NCBI RefSeq assembly: GCF_003073045.1
Contig: NC_037596.1
Coordinates: forward strand, 8,883,587 to 8,947,586
Source of the DNA: Pomacea canaliculata
Lineage: Eukaryota; Mollusca; Gastropoda; Architaenioglossa; Ampullariidae
Length of the DNA stretch: 64,000 nt
Direction of reading: 5' to 3'
The translations under genes and the position numbers were made by a program. Below the pieces are notes generated by a model. That model saw nothing but the letters and a program-made list of their open reading frames with translations, was not told the DNA's origin and searched no databases. This document shows, one piece after another, positions 53,880 through 64,000 of the stretch (the first letter of the stretch is position 1; the number at the start of each line of letters is the position of its first letter).

Positions 53880-56150
53880 ACACTAGTTTATACACGAATG
53901 GTCAGTAGTGTGTATGTGTGTGAGTGAGAGAGAAATAGAGAAAGCAGAAAAGATTATTAAGCTTTTATTTATTCTTTTTCATAGATACATTTAAGCACCT
54001 TGTCAAACAATGCTATGTTTAACCTTTAATGTATGCATTTTTGTAGATGCCTGCACCTGTAGATGTTCCTGTGTCTCAACCTGTTCGCGCCCATGATGTC
54101 ATCACTACTGGCTGATTACCGGACGAGATGTGGCGTCGATGAAAAAGTGTTCACACGACAGGCGGCCTCCCGTGATTGTCTAGAGGAAAGCAACACATAA
54201 TAATTCTGACCTTTGGGTCAATATGATTATTTTACTTTTATCTGTGAAGAGTAAATCAGAATGTAAATAACCAGCACTTACATAACCTGAAAGATTCGCT
54301 TGTGGAGACTATAAATAATATACACAACATACTCCTAGACTTAATGTTAGAATAACATAATAATATAATTATCTCAAAAATGTAATCAGTATATGTGATT
54401 TTTAATGTTATCAAAGAAAGAAAGATATGTACGAAAAATACGGGGATTGGCGACTAAATTTTTTGTTTGATTTTTTTCTCTTCTACGACTAAACTGTCAA
54501 AAACCACATCTACTTATTTTACTTATTCTTATTAGTACTATTTTTCAGTGCTTCAGTTAGAGTTGATATGATATTGTCATGTTTTCTGTATTTGCCATAA
54601 ATCTTGCAGTTTATTATAGAATATACAAAGCACAGTATTTTTACTAGTTTTCATAATTGCTGGGCTGATAGTGTTCCTAAATCTGCTTACTTTAAAACTT
54701 TTATAGCTTCGTGTGTCTGTTGTTTCCTTTTGTTCAATGAAAAAGAGAAAAATCACACACACAAGAGCAATGTTTCTAAAATACATAAATGCATTACTAC
54801 AGTTATTGTTAGCACGTGATTAGTACTAACTCATTCAATGTTAAAGTGATGAAATAGCAGCTTTTATTTAAAAAAGGTCCATACACAATGTTTACTCTTT
54901 CATTTGGCAGTTGAAAAGCAGAAAGATATCAATTAAAGTCATTAGAGAATACTTACAGATAAATGAGAAATTTAAAAAGTATTCAAAAAATTTTTCACAC
55001 GGTTACTTGCCTTGTTTGGAAAACTTTTTTTTTTAGACAAAACTTACGATAAATTTTAGATACATTACTTTGTATTTTTATAATAAATTTCAATATATTA
55101 TAACGTGATCTTCTGGTTGTTCTCTTGCTGCTAATTGTATTTGGCGCAGTTATTTTATATCCCTCTTCTAGTATCTATATCATCAAACTTAATTTGTTAT
55201 GCTATAAAGAATATTATTAATCTCGTCTGTAATATAAACAGTTCCAATATTCATGGTGTATTTATACTATTATGTATTTTGTAAATTACTGCTAAAACAT
55301 ACACACCTTCATTTCTAACACTAACAAAGATATATTGCTAACGGTATTGTGGACGCCAGCAAACTATTTGCTATCAATGTGTTGGTTGGACTGTGGACGA
55401 ATGTGTGGTTAAATAGGGTTAGTCAATAATTGTGTGAACTAATATTGATGTAATGAAACTAAAGCACTGATGATACTGCTGACATAACTAACAACAGTAC
55501 ACCGACCTGCTGCAGCTTCTACTTCACACACACACACACGTGCGCGCGTGCACAAGAAAACAAACACAAAGACACAAGCGGGTGTCAACCAAACTTTTTG
55601 TAGTAACCCATACTGATCATACTAAAACAACGCGGACAGTTAATATTATTGCCCAGCTCTGCCATTCCGATAATAATGTTTTATCTAACAATGGATTTAA
55701 CATAGTAGTGAGTTCATCAACAGCGAATCTTTACCATTACACTGTATCAACATCTGGCAGGTGCCTGCCACTGTAAGACTGAGTTGCGTGTGTATGTGTT
55801 ATATCCTTCATTTCGTGTCACTTGTGTATAACACTTGAGCCAACAGCGCTATTTTTAGTGACTTCCTCGTCTGCTCATCGTCACAATAACACAACCCACT
55901 GGTGTGACTCCTCCATAACACAACAACTGCTTCACAACCAGGCCACCAGCCTTACTCCGAAATACAAATGAAAATTTCTTAGACAGTTACAAAGCTCAGA
56001 CGCTGAATATTAGTTTGTGTCAAGCGTAATGGGCCCTCTCTTGTTTTTTCTTGCGGTAATTTGGTAATTTAATGCACACCTGAGGGGTTTATCAGTGAAC
56101 CTGTTGTCTCAGTGGGTCACAGCAGTTACTAGGTGCGAGCGACTTCGGTG
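53880..56150. other. Region between genes C and D
   Basis: AT-rich sequence with no coding signal beyond the doubtful exon near 54.05 kb; a short (CA)n/(GTGCGC) tract lies near 55530. Confidence 0.5.
54047..54096 (+). CDS. Possible Cys-rich terminal exon of gene C
   Basis: After a TTTTTGTAG acceptor, a phase-1 frame reads ACTCRCSCVSTCSRP and stop, with six Cys in 15 residues. It would be reached only if splicing from Ig2 skipped the lost donor. Weak. Confidence 0.2.
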
Positions 56151-56188
56151 ACACTGTCAGTGGTGGAGTTTGTCAAAGGTTTAACAAC

Positions 56189-56243
56189 ATGACGATTCCT
56201 ACTTTCAGTGTTCTAACTGTGATTATTGCAGTGTTTTGCTACA
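56189..56243 (+). CDS. Gene D exon 1: signal peptide
   Basis: 55 nt from ATG 56189: MTIPTFSVLTVIIAVFCY, donor GTGAGT in phase 1. The upstream TTTAACAACATG context is shared with gene C. Confidence 0.75.
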
Positions 56244-58689
56244 GTGAGTACATTTTGTTTTTGTAAGAGGTTTAAGTACAGAGTATATATATATAACGGT
56301 TTTGTTGTCGGTCCACTACGTACAAACGCATAAACAAAGAACCAGGCGACAAGGACGCACGCAGGCACACATGTTAACATACAGACGCAATCGCTCTGCG
56401 CCTTTTATTCTTTTCTCCATCTCTCTCTTTGTTTCTACATTCGTTAACATTTTGAACGAGTTCAGAACACTGTTGCCCGCGTATATTTAGGCTCACAAGA
56501 CTGATCATCTCATCTTTGCTTCGTTCACTGCACTATCAACAACTGTATCACTTACAAACCAAACTTTGTTCAAAATATCCCCATCACTTGTTTTATTCTC
56601 TTTCGTCCTTCCTCCTCCATCATGCCCACTTCGTTCAGGGCGGGTAAATTCCGACTCCACAACCCCTAGTCTATACTTTGCTTGCCAGCGGGTCTTTCCC
56701 TGATTTGTTTACTCTGCTTGAAACATAATCTTCCTGCCGCTACCCAGGTAACCTGCTTAAGGGGCTACTCACCTCTCTGGGATGGCTTTCAATCCCCACC
56801 ACCCTGAACTGAAATGTTGGTTTACTGTACGGAAACTGTCAACAATATTTTCTATTTATTCCACTTACGGTGAACCTCACTTGCTATTGTATGGAATGAA
56901 TTTGAATGCATTTTTACTTGTAATAAGTGGTCAAACGTTTCAAGTCCATTAAGTTCTTATAATAATTGACAGAATCACCAACACATTAAACATAAAAGAA
57001 CCAGCAACTGTCACATACAAACTTGACAAGAAATTCATTAAATGATCATCTCGGATATAAACAAATAAGTCGTTTAACTTGTTTTGCCCGAAGCTGCCGA
57101 CCGGACACCCGGAAAGATCTTATCAGACGATGCTATTTTTAGACATTCCTTACCTGCAACACTTGTCATCTCTCATTTCCCCCAACACAATATCTCACGA
57201 CCGTGTAGGCCACCAGTGGTGTTAGGGACTGTGTTATTACACTTTCATAAAGAAAGTAATGCATAGATATATTTTTAGTTTGTTTGTGCGACACCTCTGA
57301 GGTAAAGATTTGTAAAATCTCTGCTTCAACACATATCTGTGTTGTGCTGAAGAAGTATGTTAGGAACGGGGAGGGTGGGTTGTCGCCTCTGTCTGTTGGC
57401 AGGCAGGGATTATCACCCTTACCCGTATACTAGATGGAATGCGTGGAAATGAAGACGTTTTATAGGGATACTCAAGGCTTGTGATAAGGCTGTGGCGACG
57501 GTCAAACGTTTCAAAAATATATTTAGTTACAATTACAGAGCACGAGAGCAATACAGGAGAAATAAAGAATTCGTTTCTCACTTAATTACCGCTTATATGC
57601 ACTACCTGAGTTGCCGAAGTTTATAAAAATCGAAAAAATTCAGTGAAATCGACCCTTGTGTCCTTCCGCCGAGTAACCACGATAGCTTCCTGAGATGGTC
57701 AAGCAGACGAACCTGCGTGTGACGTCAGTCAGAGACGGACAGCAAGTGTCGGTGATTATTGCTAGGATTTGAACTCGTGATCGGTGGTGTCTCGTGAGTT
57801 AATTTAGGTTCAGGACAGCCTCCCTCAGTTGGGCCCAGGTGCATCCGACTTCCTTTGCCTCGCTCTCTACTGTTCTTTTCCAAGTCTGCTTTGGTCTCCC
57901 AACTCTCCTCTTCCCCTGAGGGTTCCAGTCAAGTGTCTGCCTGGCAATAGTGTCAACTGGTTTCGAAGAAACATAGTTAAGTATTTTTCCTTCCTGATGA
58001 CTTTCTTTTTTTCAGGACAGTTGTATTCTACCCTGAAGTTAAATTTGAAAACATGCGTGTATCAATGTATTTGTTACGGCTTCCTATATCATGAGCTTTT
58101 TTTGTATTTAAATTATTTGTTTAGCACTTTTCTCACCATTAAAGTCGGCCTCGAAGCGCTTTACTGAAACAAAGGAAAAAGGAAAAAAAGTTGAAAAGAA
58201 AAGGAAAGGGCACGTGAAGTCGAAGCGAATACATCGTGAGTCAGCTAAAATCAATAAAAAATCCGGGCGAAGCATCTTTCACACTCATCAACAAGTATAA
58301 CCCAATCAAAAAATAACTTTGGCGCGGAAAATCTCCCACAATTGGATACATAACATCGTTACATGTCTTCTCAATGGCAGACATAAGAAAAAGTTCTCGA
58401 AACTTTTATAAAGAGTATTGCGGTTTCTCGATTCGAACCATCCTTCTCCGTCATAAGCTACAAGTTTTGATTAGGAAGATGTGGACTAGAAAAAAAGTAT
58501 ATAGAATAAACTGCTTTTCGTAGAAAAGATTACACATTGAGAAAAATGATTTATTGGGTCATGCAAAGTACATATTGATTGTTAGCTTTTATGTTATACA
58601 ACCTATATATTTAGTCTGTATGTACTATATCGATATCTGTGGTGTGTCGAATCTTGAACAAAGTATCTTTTGGTTTTGTTGTTTTTTAG

Positions 58690-59116
58690 GTGGCTTTGCT
58701 CAACTACAGCTCAACTCCCAAACCCATTGCGACTCACTAATGGCGCTCCAGTGGTTCTCTTCAGAATTTCCTGAATGATTCCGTGCTTGCACTGCCTCAA
58801 AGTATAGCATATAAGGTATCTCCGTTATTTGAAATCACAGACCCACAACAGAACAGATTCTGCAGAGCAGAAGACGGAGTCGTCAATCAAGACAAGCATC
58901 CCTTGGCTTGCTAACAGTGGTCCACTCAGAACACAGCGACAGTGTCTCGCAGTACCCACTCAGAAGTCAATGACACTGACACTGACACAGGCAAAGTGTG
59001 AAGGAAGATGCCAGAACGTACTATGTCTGCAAATCCATTTCAAATGCAGCTGCTAGAGCAGGCAAGTAGCTTACAGATAAAGACTTTAGATGTCAGTGAC
59101 AATTTTACTGTCATAG
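58690..59116 (+). pseudogene. Gene D Ig1 exon, frameshifted
   Basis: Acceptor TTTTTTAG and donor GTGAGT are kept, but the coding body differs from 51019-51429 by many single-base gains and losses, starting at AACTCCCAAACCC (58713), and carries stops. Net length gain is 16 nt. Confidence 0.8.
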
Positions 59117-59326
59117 GTGAGTTTCTCAATGAAGTAACTGCCTGGCTTTTTGGTATAAAGAGAAAGGTGAATGGAAGTCAGGAGTGCAACTTGTTATGTA
59201 AACACTCATCACCTTTTCCATCTGTTATGTTAGGTAGTTTGTGACTTTAGATATCAAGAACACAGCATCTATTTCTGTAAACGTCGTTTCTCCCAAAAAG
59301 AAGAAGCTGGTATTTTCAGTGATACT

Positions 59327-59372
59327 GCTGCTGCTGCTGCTGCTGATGATGATGATGATGATAATGATGAAT
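59327..59372. repeat. (CTG)n(ATG)n repeat
   Basis: Short trinucleotide tract in gene D intron 2. Confidence 0.85.
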
Positions 59373-59529
59373 AATGAGTTGCTTTAAATAAACTGGAGGT
59401 TATTATTAACTGGGTATTTTTTACGTTGATAAATTTTTTTTAAAGCTTAGAAAAGGAATTTTTGTTAATGTCCAGTTCGTATACCGTTATGCATTCCGCA
59501 TTGTATTCTAATGTGTATGAAATAAAGAT

Positions 59530-60100
59530 AGAAAGAATTGTGTAATGCCGCAAATGAATCAGTTTGCATTAGTATATATCTTATTCTAAAGTGGTCTTTT
59601 TTTAAAAAAATGTGTGTCTAGGACACTATTTTTCAATTTCTTAAATAATGCAACACACACAGGCTTAAGAGCAGCTTGAATAGTTTACGTTTTTTTCAGG
59701 TATCATTAGATACAGGCGATATAAGCCTTACATGTAAATTTCAGCATCGAAAACCAATATGTTAATTAATTATCCGCTACGATTCACACCTGCGATCAAC
59801 GAGCGCCGCTAACAGTGTACTACGTCACGCTAGTGCACCTTTAACAACATTGCCTGCAGTCAACACAAATCACAGAGAGAGAATGAGCGACAGTTGGGAT
59901 TTCTCATGCTTATGACAAAATGTTACTATAGCACGAGAAATGCAGACTTTCAACGTCCCAAAAACCGACTTTGTCGCTGTGATTGGTGTTGACGGTTGGC
60001 AATGTTGTCAATGTGTACTAGCGTGACGTAGTACACTGTTCGCGTGACGTAGAGGGTTCGCGGCGCTCTTTGATGCGAATTGAGTACTTTGGTTGTGGAT
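59530..60100. mobile_element. Fold-back MITE in gene D intron
   Basis: Long inverted arms: AACAGTGTACTACGTCACGC near 59811 and its complement near 60022-60041, extending through CAACATTGCC and GTCAACAC. The matching intron of gene C (about 51600) has no such segment: AATAAAGATA there joins directly to ATCAATTAAAG. Confidence 0.75.
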
Positions 60101-60656
60101 AATCAATGAAAGGATCGATTTTGGAGGCTGACATTTAAAGGATAGATTTATATCGCATATATCTACCGACATCTAAAAAAAAACCAACAAAAAATCAAAC
60201 AAAAAACCGCAAACCATTGACGTTGGTCTTGAAGTGTTGCTAAAAAAGAAACCCTACATTTGAGTAAAGCTTTCATGTCTTGATACCTTTACAACTCTTT
60301 TTTTATTTTAGTTATTTTCGATACTGTAAATTTTAAGGTGAGTGTCAGGTGGATAGAATATATTTTTGAGATGATTTGTTGCTTTATTTACCACTGCGTG
60401 CGAATGCACATGCAACTAAATAAGTATTTGGAATGTTTTTGCTGTGCCTTGATTTGCACAATTTTTAATGAATCTCATGGTGATATGCCGTGAATCTACC
60501 AGAAATTGTCTGTGTAGTGTATTCCATGGTAACATTTCTTGAGTGATATTGTTGTCGTAAAATTTTATTATGTATAGTACACTGCAAAAAGCATCGAATT
60601 TATTAACTTTTGTCATGTGTTACTGTTGAATGTTTTCGCCATCTGTTAATTTTCAG

Positions 60657-60778
60657 TTTCTCCTGGAAATATAACCATTACTGCAGATCCACAAATTGAA
60701 GTTGGAAACTACCTAGTGGGTCAACCCATTACACTTACGTGCAATGGCATGATTGGAACATACGACCCAGAAGAAGGG
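60657..60778 (+). CDS. Gene D Ig2, first exon
   Basis: 122 nt, phase 1-0, encoding SPGNITITADPQIEVGNYLV and ITLTCNGMIGTYDPEEG. Confidence 0.8.
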
Positions 60779-61621
60779 GTAATAACACTTTTTTCTTTTT
60801 TTCTTTGATTCGTTTAGTCAAAAATATTTTTAATTGCATGTTTGTTGAGATACAATAAGCCTTATTGTAGCGACCGCTTGCTTGTCCGCAACTTCAAGCA
60901 TGCTCAGCCAGTTAACACACATATAGACATTGGCTCGGAGGTTACGACTGTAAATGGATCCTAGCTATTACATCCTGTGTCCAAGAGCACTGACATAGCT
61001 GCTGCTAGCAAATATTGCTTAGAATCAAGTGTCCTTCTATAAGCATTTTTTGTGCTCTCACCTGGGCTTCTGGAAGAGGTGGGTAAGGTTTCTACTGCGA
61101 CTCTTTTATTCTCTTGTGTGCGAGTAGAACTATGCTAAATTTGTAAACAAAAAAGAAAAAAAGTAATTAAGATTTTTTAAGTTTAAGTAAGGAATTATTG
61201 TAGCTTTAAAGAAATATTTTTAAACACATTGAACTTTCAAGGGAACCGCGTTAAAGACTGTGGTCATGACATAGCTGTCGACATGATTCCTGACAATTTG
61301 TGAATAAAACATCTGTATTTAAAGTGACTCATGCAGAATATTGAGTTTAAATGGTAAGCTTCGTGGAGTAGGAAGTCATTGATGAAAATGCATACACAGC
61401 AATCTATATTTTCAATCTTGTTAGAGAGCTATGTGGGGAAGTCTTGATAAGGAGGGCGTAATGCATACTTACTTTCATCGAACATTCGCACGATATTTAT
61501 CTATATATAAATAGATCACTTTTAATGTCTAAGAATTAAAGATCCAATAAGATCCCTGCCAATGTGAATTTTTCACTTTGACAATTTCACTTGTACTTCA
61601 AGCCTGGATATAACATTTCAG

Positions 61622-61874
61622 CAAACATGGCAATGGTCATGGCAATACCAGGATTATGAGAGCTACAGCTGGGCACTCTATCAAAATCCAAATGACATCA
61701 CCAAGGAGCCACCTTTTAAAGGGACAAGCTCATGTCAGTACTATCAGATCAGCAGACTTACTGTAAACCTGACTCTTGAGGACTCCCAGCGAACATACAA
61801 GTGTATTGTACAAGCAACCAATAACCAAGGCTCTTCTGATGCTCAGTATACTCTGGGAATCGTTGCTGACACGG
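61622..61874 (+). CDS. Gene D Ig2, second exon
   Basis: 253 nt, phase 0-1, acceptor ACATTTCAG, donor GTAATT. Encodes QTWQWSWQYQDYESYSW through LTVNLTLEDSQRTYKCIVQA and GIVADT. It shows the boundary that gene C has lost. Confidence 0.8.
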
Positions 61875-62035
61875 GTAATTTATTAAACATTTATTTAAAG
61901 ATCTCACCAACTTTCTGACTACTACCAGTTACTGGCACGGTGATGGTCTATACAGCACTGTTTGACAAAAAGAAACGATTAAAATGTAATATCTGATATT
62001 TAAAATAACGTGTTTGTCAATAATTTTTTTTATTA

Positions 62036-62292
62036 GTCATTCAGTTAGGCAAGCAAGTAGGTCGGCAAGAAGTCAGTCATCCAAGCAGGCGGGGAGTTAG
62101 GTAGGCAGTCATTCAGGTAGATATCCCAAGACTTCACAGTGTTCCAGTCATTCCTAGTTTGCTCCCCTCAAAACTCGAACCAAAAAGTAGCCTATTTTTC
62201 ATGTTTTCTTGTGTGAATCCTACATTACTCTCTTTCTTGCAGTCATGCAGTCAGTCAGTATGTCAGACAGGCAGTCACTAAGGCAGTCACTT
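62036..62292. repeat. Degenerate CAGTCAGT/GGCAAGCA tandem repeats
   Basis: Short degenerate repeats (AGGCAGTCA, CAGTCAGT) in the intron after Ig2 of gene D; no coding signal. Confidence 0.6.
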
Positions 62293-62353
62293 GACAATAA
62301 CATTGGTCAAAATTTTTGTCTTTTACTTTAAATTAGAACAATTTTTTAAACAG

Positions 62354-62413
62354 ATTTGTCGTTCCCTACTACGGCAGTGACTTCAACTCCAGGTCCAGAA
62401 GCCTCTACAAACA
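62354..62413 (+). CDS. Gene D Thr/Pro linker exon
   Basis: 60 nt, phase 1-1, acceptor TTAAACAG, donor GTAAGC; encodes LSFPTTAVTSTPGPEASTN. Confidence 0.65.
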
Positions 62414-63043
62414 GTAAGCGAGATTTTCTTGTTGTCTTTTGTATACTTGAAACATTAAATATATGGTAAAAAAGGTAAGAAAGTTTCATCACAAACTCTC
62501 TCGAAATACAAACGTTTCCGATGCTCAACAATCAATTTTGAAAGGAAAACAGTTATTTGTTAGCTGCTCTATAAAAATTACTGTTTTGTCCTGTCATTGT
62601 TGCCAAGTCTTTCTCTACCAACACAAGACTATTAGAGATTCGAATGTGATTCTTCCATAAGACAGATATTAGCTTATTAAAATCGGAAAGGGCTTCACTG
62701 TACAAAAGTACAAGAAATTTTCAACTATGTCTATTTTGTCAAATTCTAGGGCTTTGAAACTGGTATAGGACATAAAGGAATATATGTGTATATAGTGTGA
62801 GACAGTGTATTAAACTTTATAGCAATACTTTATACTTCACATGTATGAATTTGATTAGTCACTGATAACTCACAAATCAAATAGGTAATGTAATTCACAT
62901 AAAACGAGTTTATTTTACCATGGTAAAATGCCTAATCACATTGTCTTCAAGTCTCAAAAGCAATAGCAGCATATTTACTGAATGAACATTGTGGTCTGAT
63001 TTATACATGATTTTGACCAACTGCTTCATTCTGCATTTAGCTG

Positions 63044-63096
63044 TTTTGTTTGTTTGTTTGTTTGTTTGTTTGTTTGTTTGTTTGTTTGTTTGTTTA
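63044..63096. repeat. (TTTG)n microsatellite
   Basis: Thirteen or so TTTG units in a gene D intron. Confidence 0.95.
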
Positions 63097-63208
63097 TTTC
63101 CATGAACTTTTTATGGACTTTCTTTTACTCTGTAATCTAATGGCATGATTTATTTTATCTGCATTTGCTTTTGACATCTTACAATACATTTTTTAACTAT
63201 TTTTGCAG

Positions 63209-63241
63209 AGTGTTTGCCCTCTATTGGTGTCAACTCTAAAT
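63209..63241 (+). CDS. Gene D short Cys-containing exon
   Basis: 33 nt, phase 1-1, acceptor TTTTTGCAG, donor GTAAGA; encodes CLPSIGVNSK. Probably part of a following domain that is split over further exons. Confidence 0.55.
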
Positions 63242-64000
63242 GTAAGATTTTAAATTTTTTTATAAGTTAATATAAGATTTAGGCATATAGCATGAGTTAA
63301 ATTGTATCTGTAAAATGCACAGTTTTACGTGCTAGTAGGCAGGCAGTTTTTTATTTTACTTTTTTAAAGAAAACATAGAGGAAGTATTATCTCACTGATC
63401 ATAGTTCATTTATTGTTCTATACACCAAAAAAAAAAATTACAAGTAAAAGCCAATAGAATAATCTTGTTACTTTTTTATTTAAACTGAATACAGAAATAT
63501 GTGTTACATATAAACGCAAAAATATGTTACACTTATAATTAACATAATGTGTTTAAGATCTGGTAGTAGGTGTTTTATACATGTTTTACACATTTTACAT
63601 GTGTCTTTCTATATATATATATATGTTTAATTTATGTTTATAAATATGTGTGCCAGATTATAGAATCATATGTGAATATATATATATACACTATATACAT
63701 TGCTTGCATGTTCATAAATGTTTTTATATTTACACATTTTACATGTGCTTTTCTATGTATATAAATGTTTATTTTTGTTTATAAATATGTGTGCTAGATT
63801 ATAGAATCATATGTGGATATATATATATACTGTTTGCATGTTCATAAATGTTAATATATTTGTGTTACATGTTTTGTGTAAGATAAGTAAATGTTTTGGC
63901 CTCGTAATTGACACAATTAAGTCGACCTTGATCTTGTTGAGCATTATAAAATTTATTGAACATTCCTTTGGTATGACTATTGTCTGAGACTTTTCTTCAT

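Larger units (their letters stand above)
56189..63241 (+). pseudogene. Gene D: tandem duplicate of gene C with a broken Ig1 exon; continues past the window
   Basis: Exons: 56189-56243 (leader), 58690-59116 (decayed Ig1), 60657-60778 and 61622-61874 (Ig2), 62354-62413 and 63209-63241 (linkers). Exons and introns align with gene C. The Ig1 exon is 427 nt against 411, a net frameshift with several indels. Ig2 is intact and 80-90% like gene C, with a normal donor at 61875, followed by a Thr/Pro linker (LSFPTTAVTSTPGPEAST) and CLPSIGVNSK. Since the leader and Ig2 both join in phase 1, skipping Ig1 would give an in-frame single-Ig protein. The 3' part lies outside the window. Either a decaying gene, an exon-skipping gene, or an assembly error in the Ig1 exon. 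Confidence 0.65.

Noticed and set aside
57829..58167. 112-codon frame with hydrophobic stretches in the gene D intron
   Set aside because: No splice context that links it to the gene, no recognised domain, and no equivalent in the gene C intron.

Overview
The window is eukaryotic genomic DNA: AT-rich, with long introns, many transposon relics, microsatellites and no operon-like coding. Its coding content is short, consensus-spliced exons that, when chained, give secreted or membrane proteins built from CUB domains, immunoglobulin (Ig) domains and Thr/Ser-rich stalks. Together with tRNA-derived SINEs and Tigger, hAT, Mutator-like, Ginger/KRBA2-like, LINE and Ty3 relics, this suggests an invertebrate metazoan, most likely a mollusc such as a gastropod. 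The species is an inference; no marker gene is present.

Layout. (1) 1-19.6 kb, minus strand: gene A, a signal peptide, a short linker, two CUB domains (three exons each) separated by a Thr/Pro linker, then another Thr/Ser linker; its 3' end lies beyond base 1. Its introns hold a Mutator-like transposon, MITEs and a broken LINE. (2) 22.6-37.3 kb, minus strand: gene B, a complete 19-exon model (1,116 nt, 371 codons plus stop). It has a signal peptide, a stalk made from eleven 30-42 nt micro-exons, one CUB domain, Thr/Pro/Cys-rich exons and a hydrophobic C-terminus. A and B are paralogues that also share more than 2 kb of 5' flank. (3) 38-41 kb: no gene recognised; retroelement-like sequence. 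(4) 43.2-45.5 kb, minus strand: gene E, exons for membrane segments and a Tyr-containing tail. (5) 46.8-47.5 kb: a rearranged Ty3 pol fragment. (6) 47.7-53.5 kb, plus strand: gene C, signal peptide plus two Ig domains. (7) 56.2 kb to the window end, plus strand: gene D, a tandem duplicate of C with a decayed first Ig exon, an intact second Ig domain and further linker exons, continuing beyond 64 kb.

The unifying feature is exon phase. Nearly every domain or linker in genes A-E starts and ends in phase 1, so linkers and whole domains can be duplicated, skipped or exchanged without breaking the frame. The sequence shows this having happened repeatedly: three copies of a CUB cassette, three copies of a three-micro-exon stalk module, two copies of the Ig gene. 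I infer a fast-evolving cell-surface or secreted recognition locus, possibly immune. The function is not shown by the sequence. No CRISPR, rRNA or intact tRNA gene was seen.
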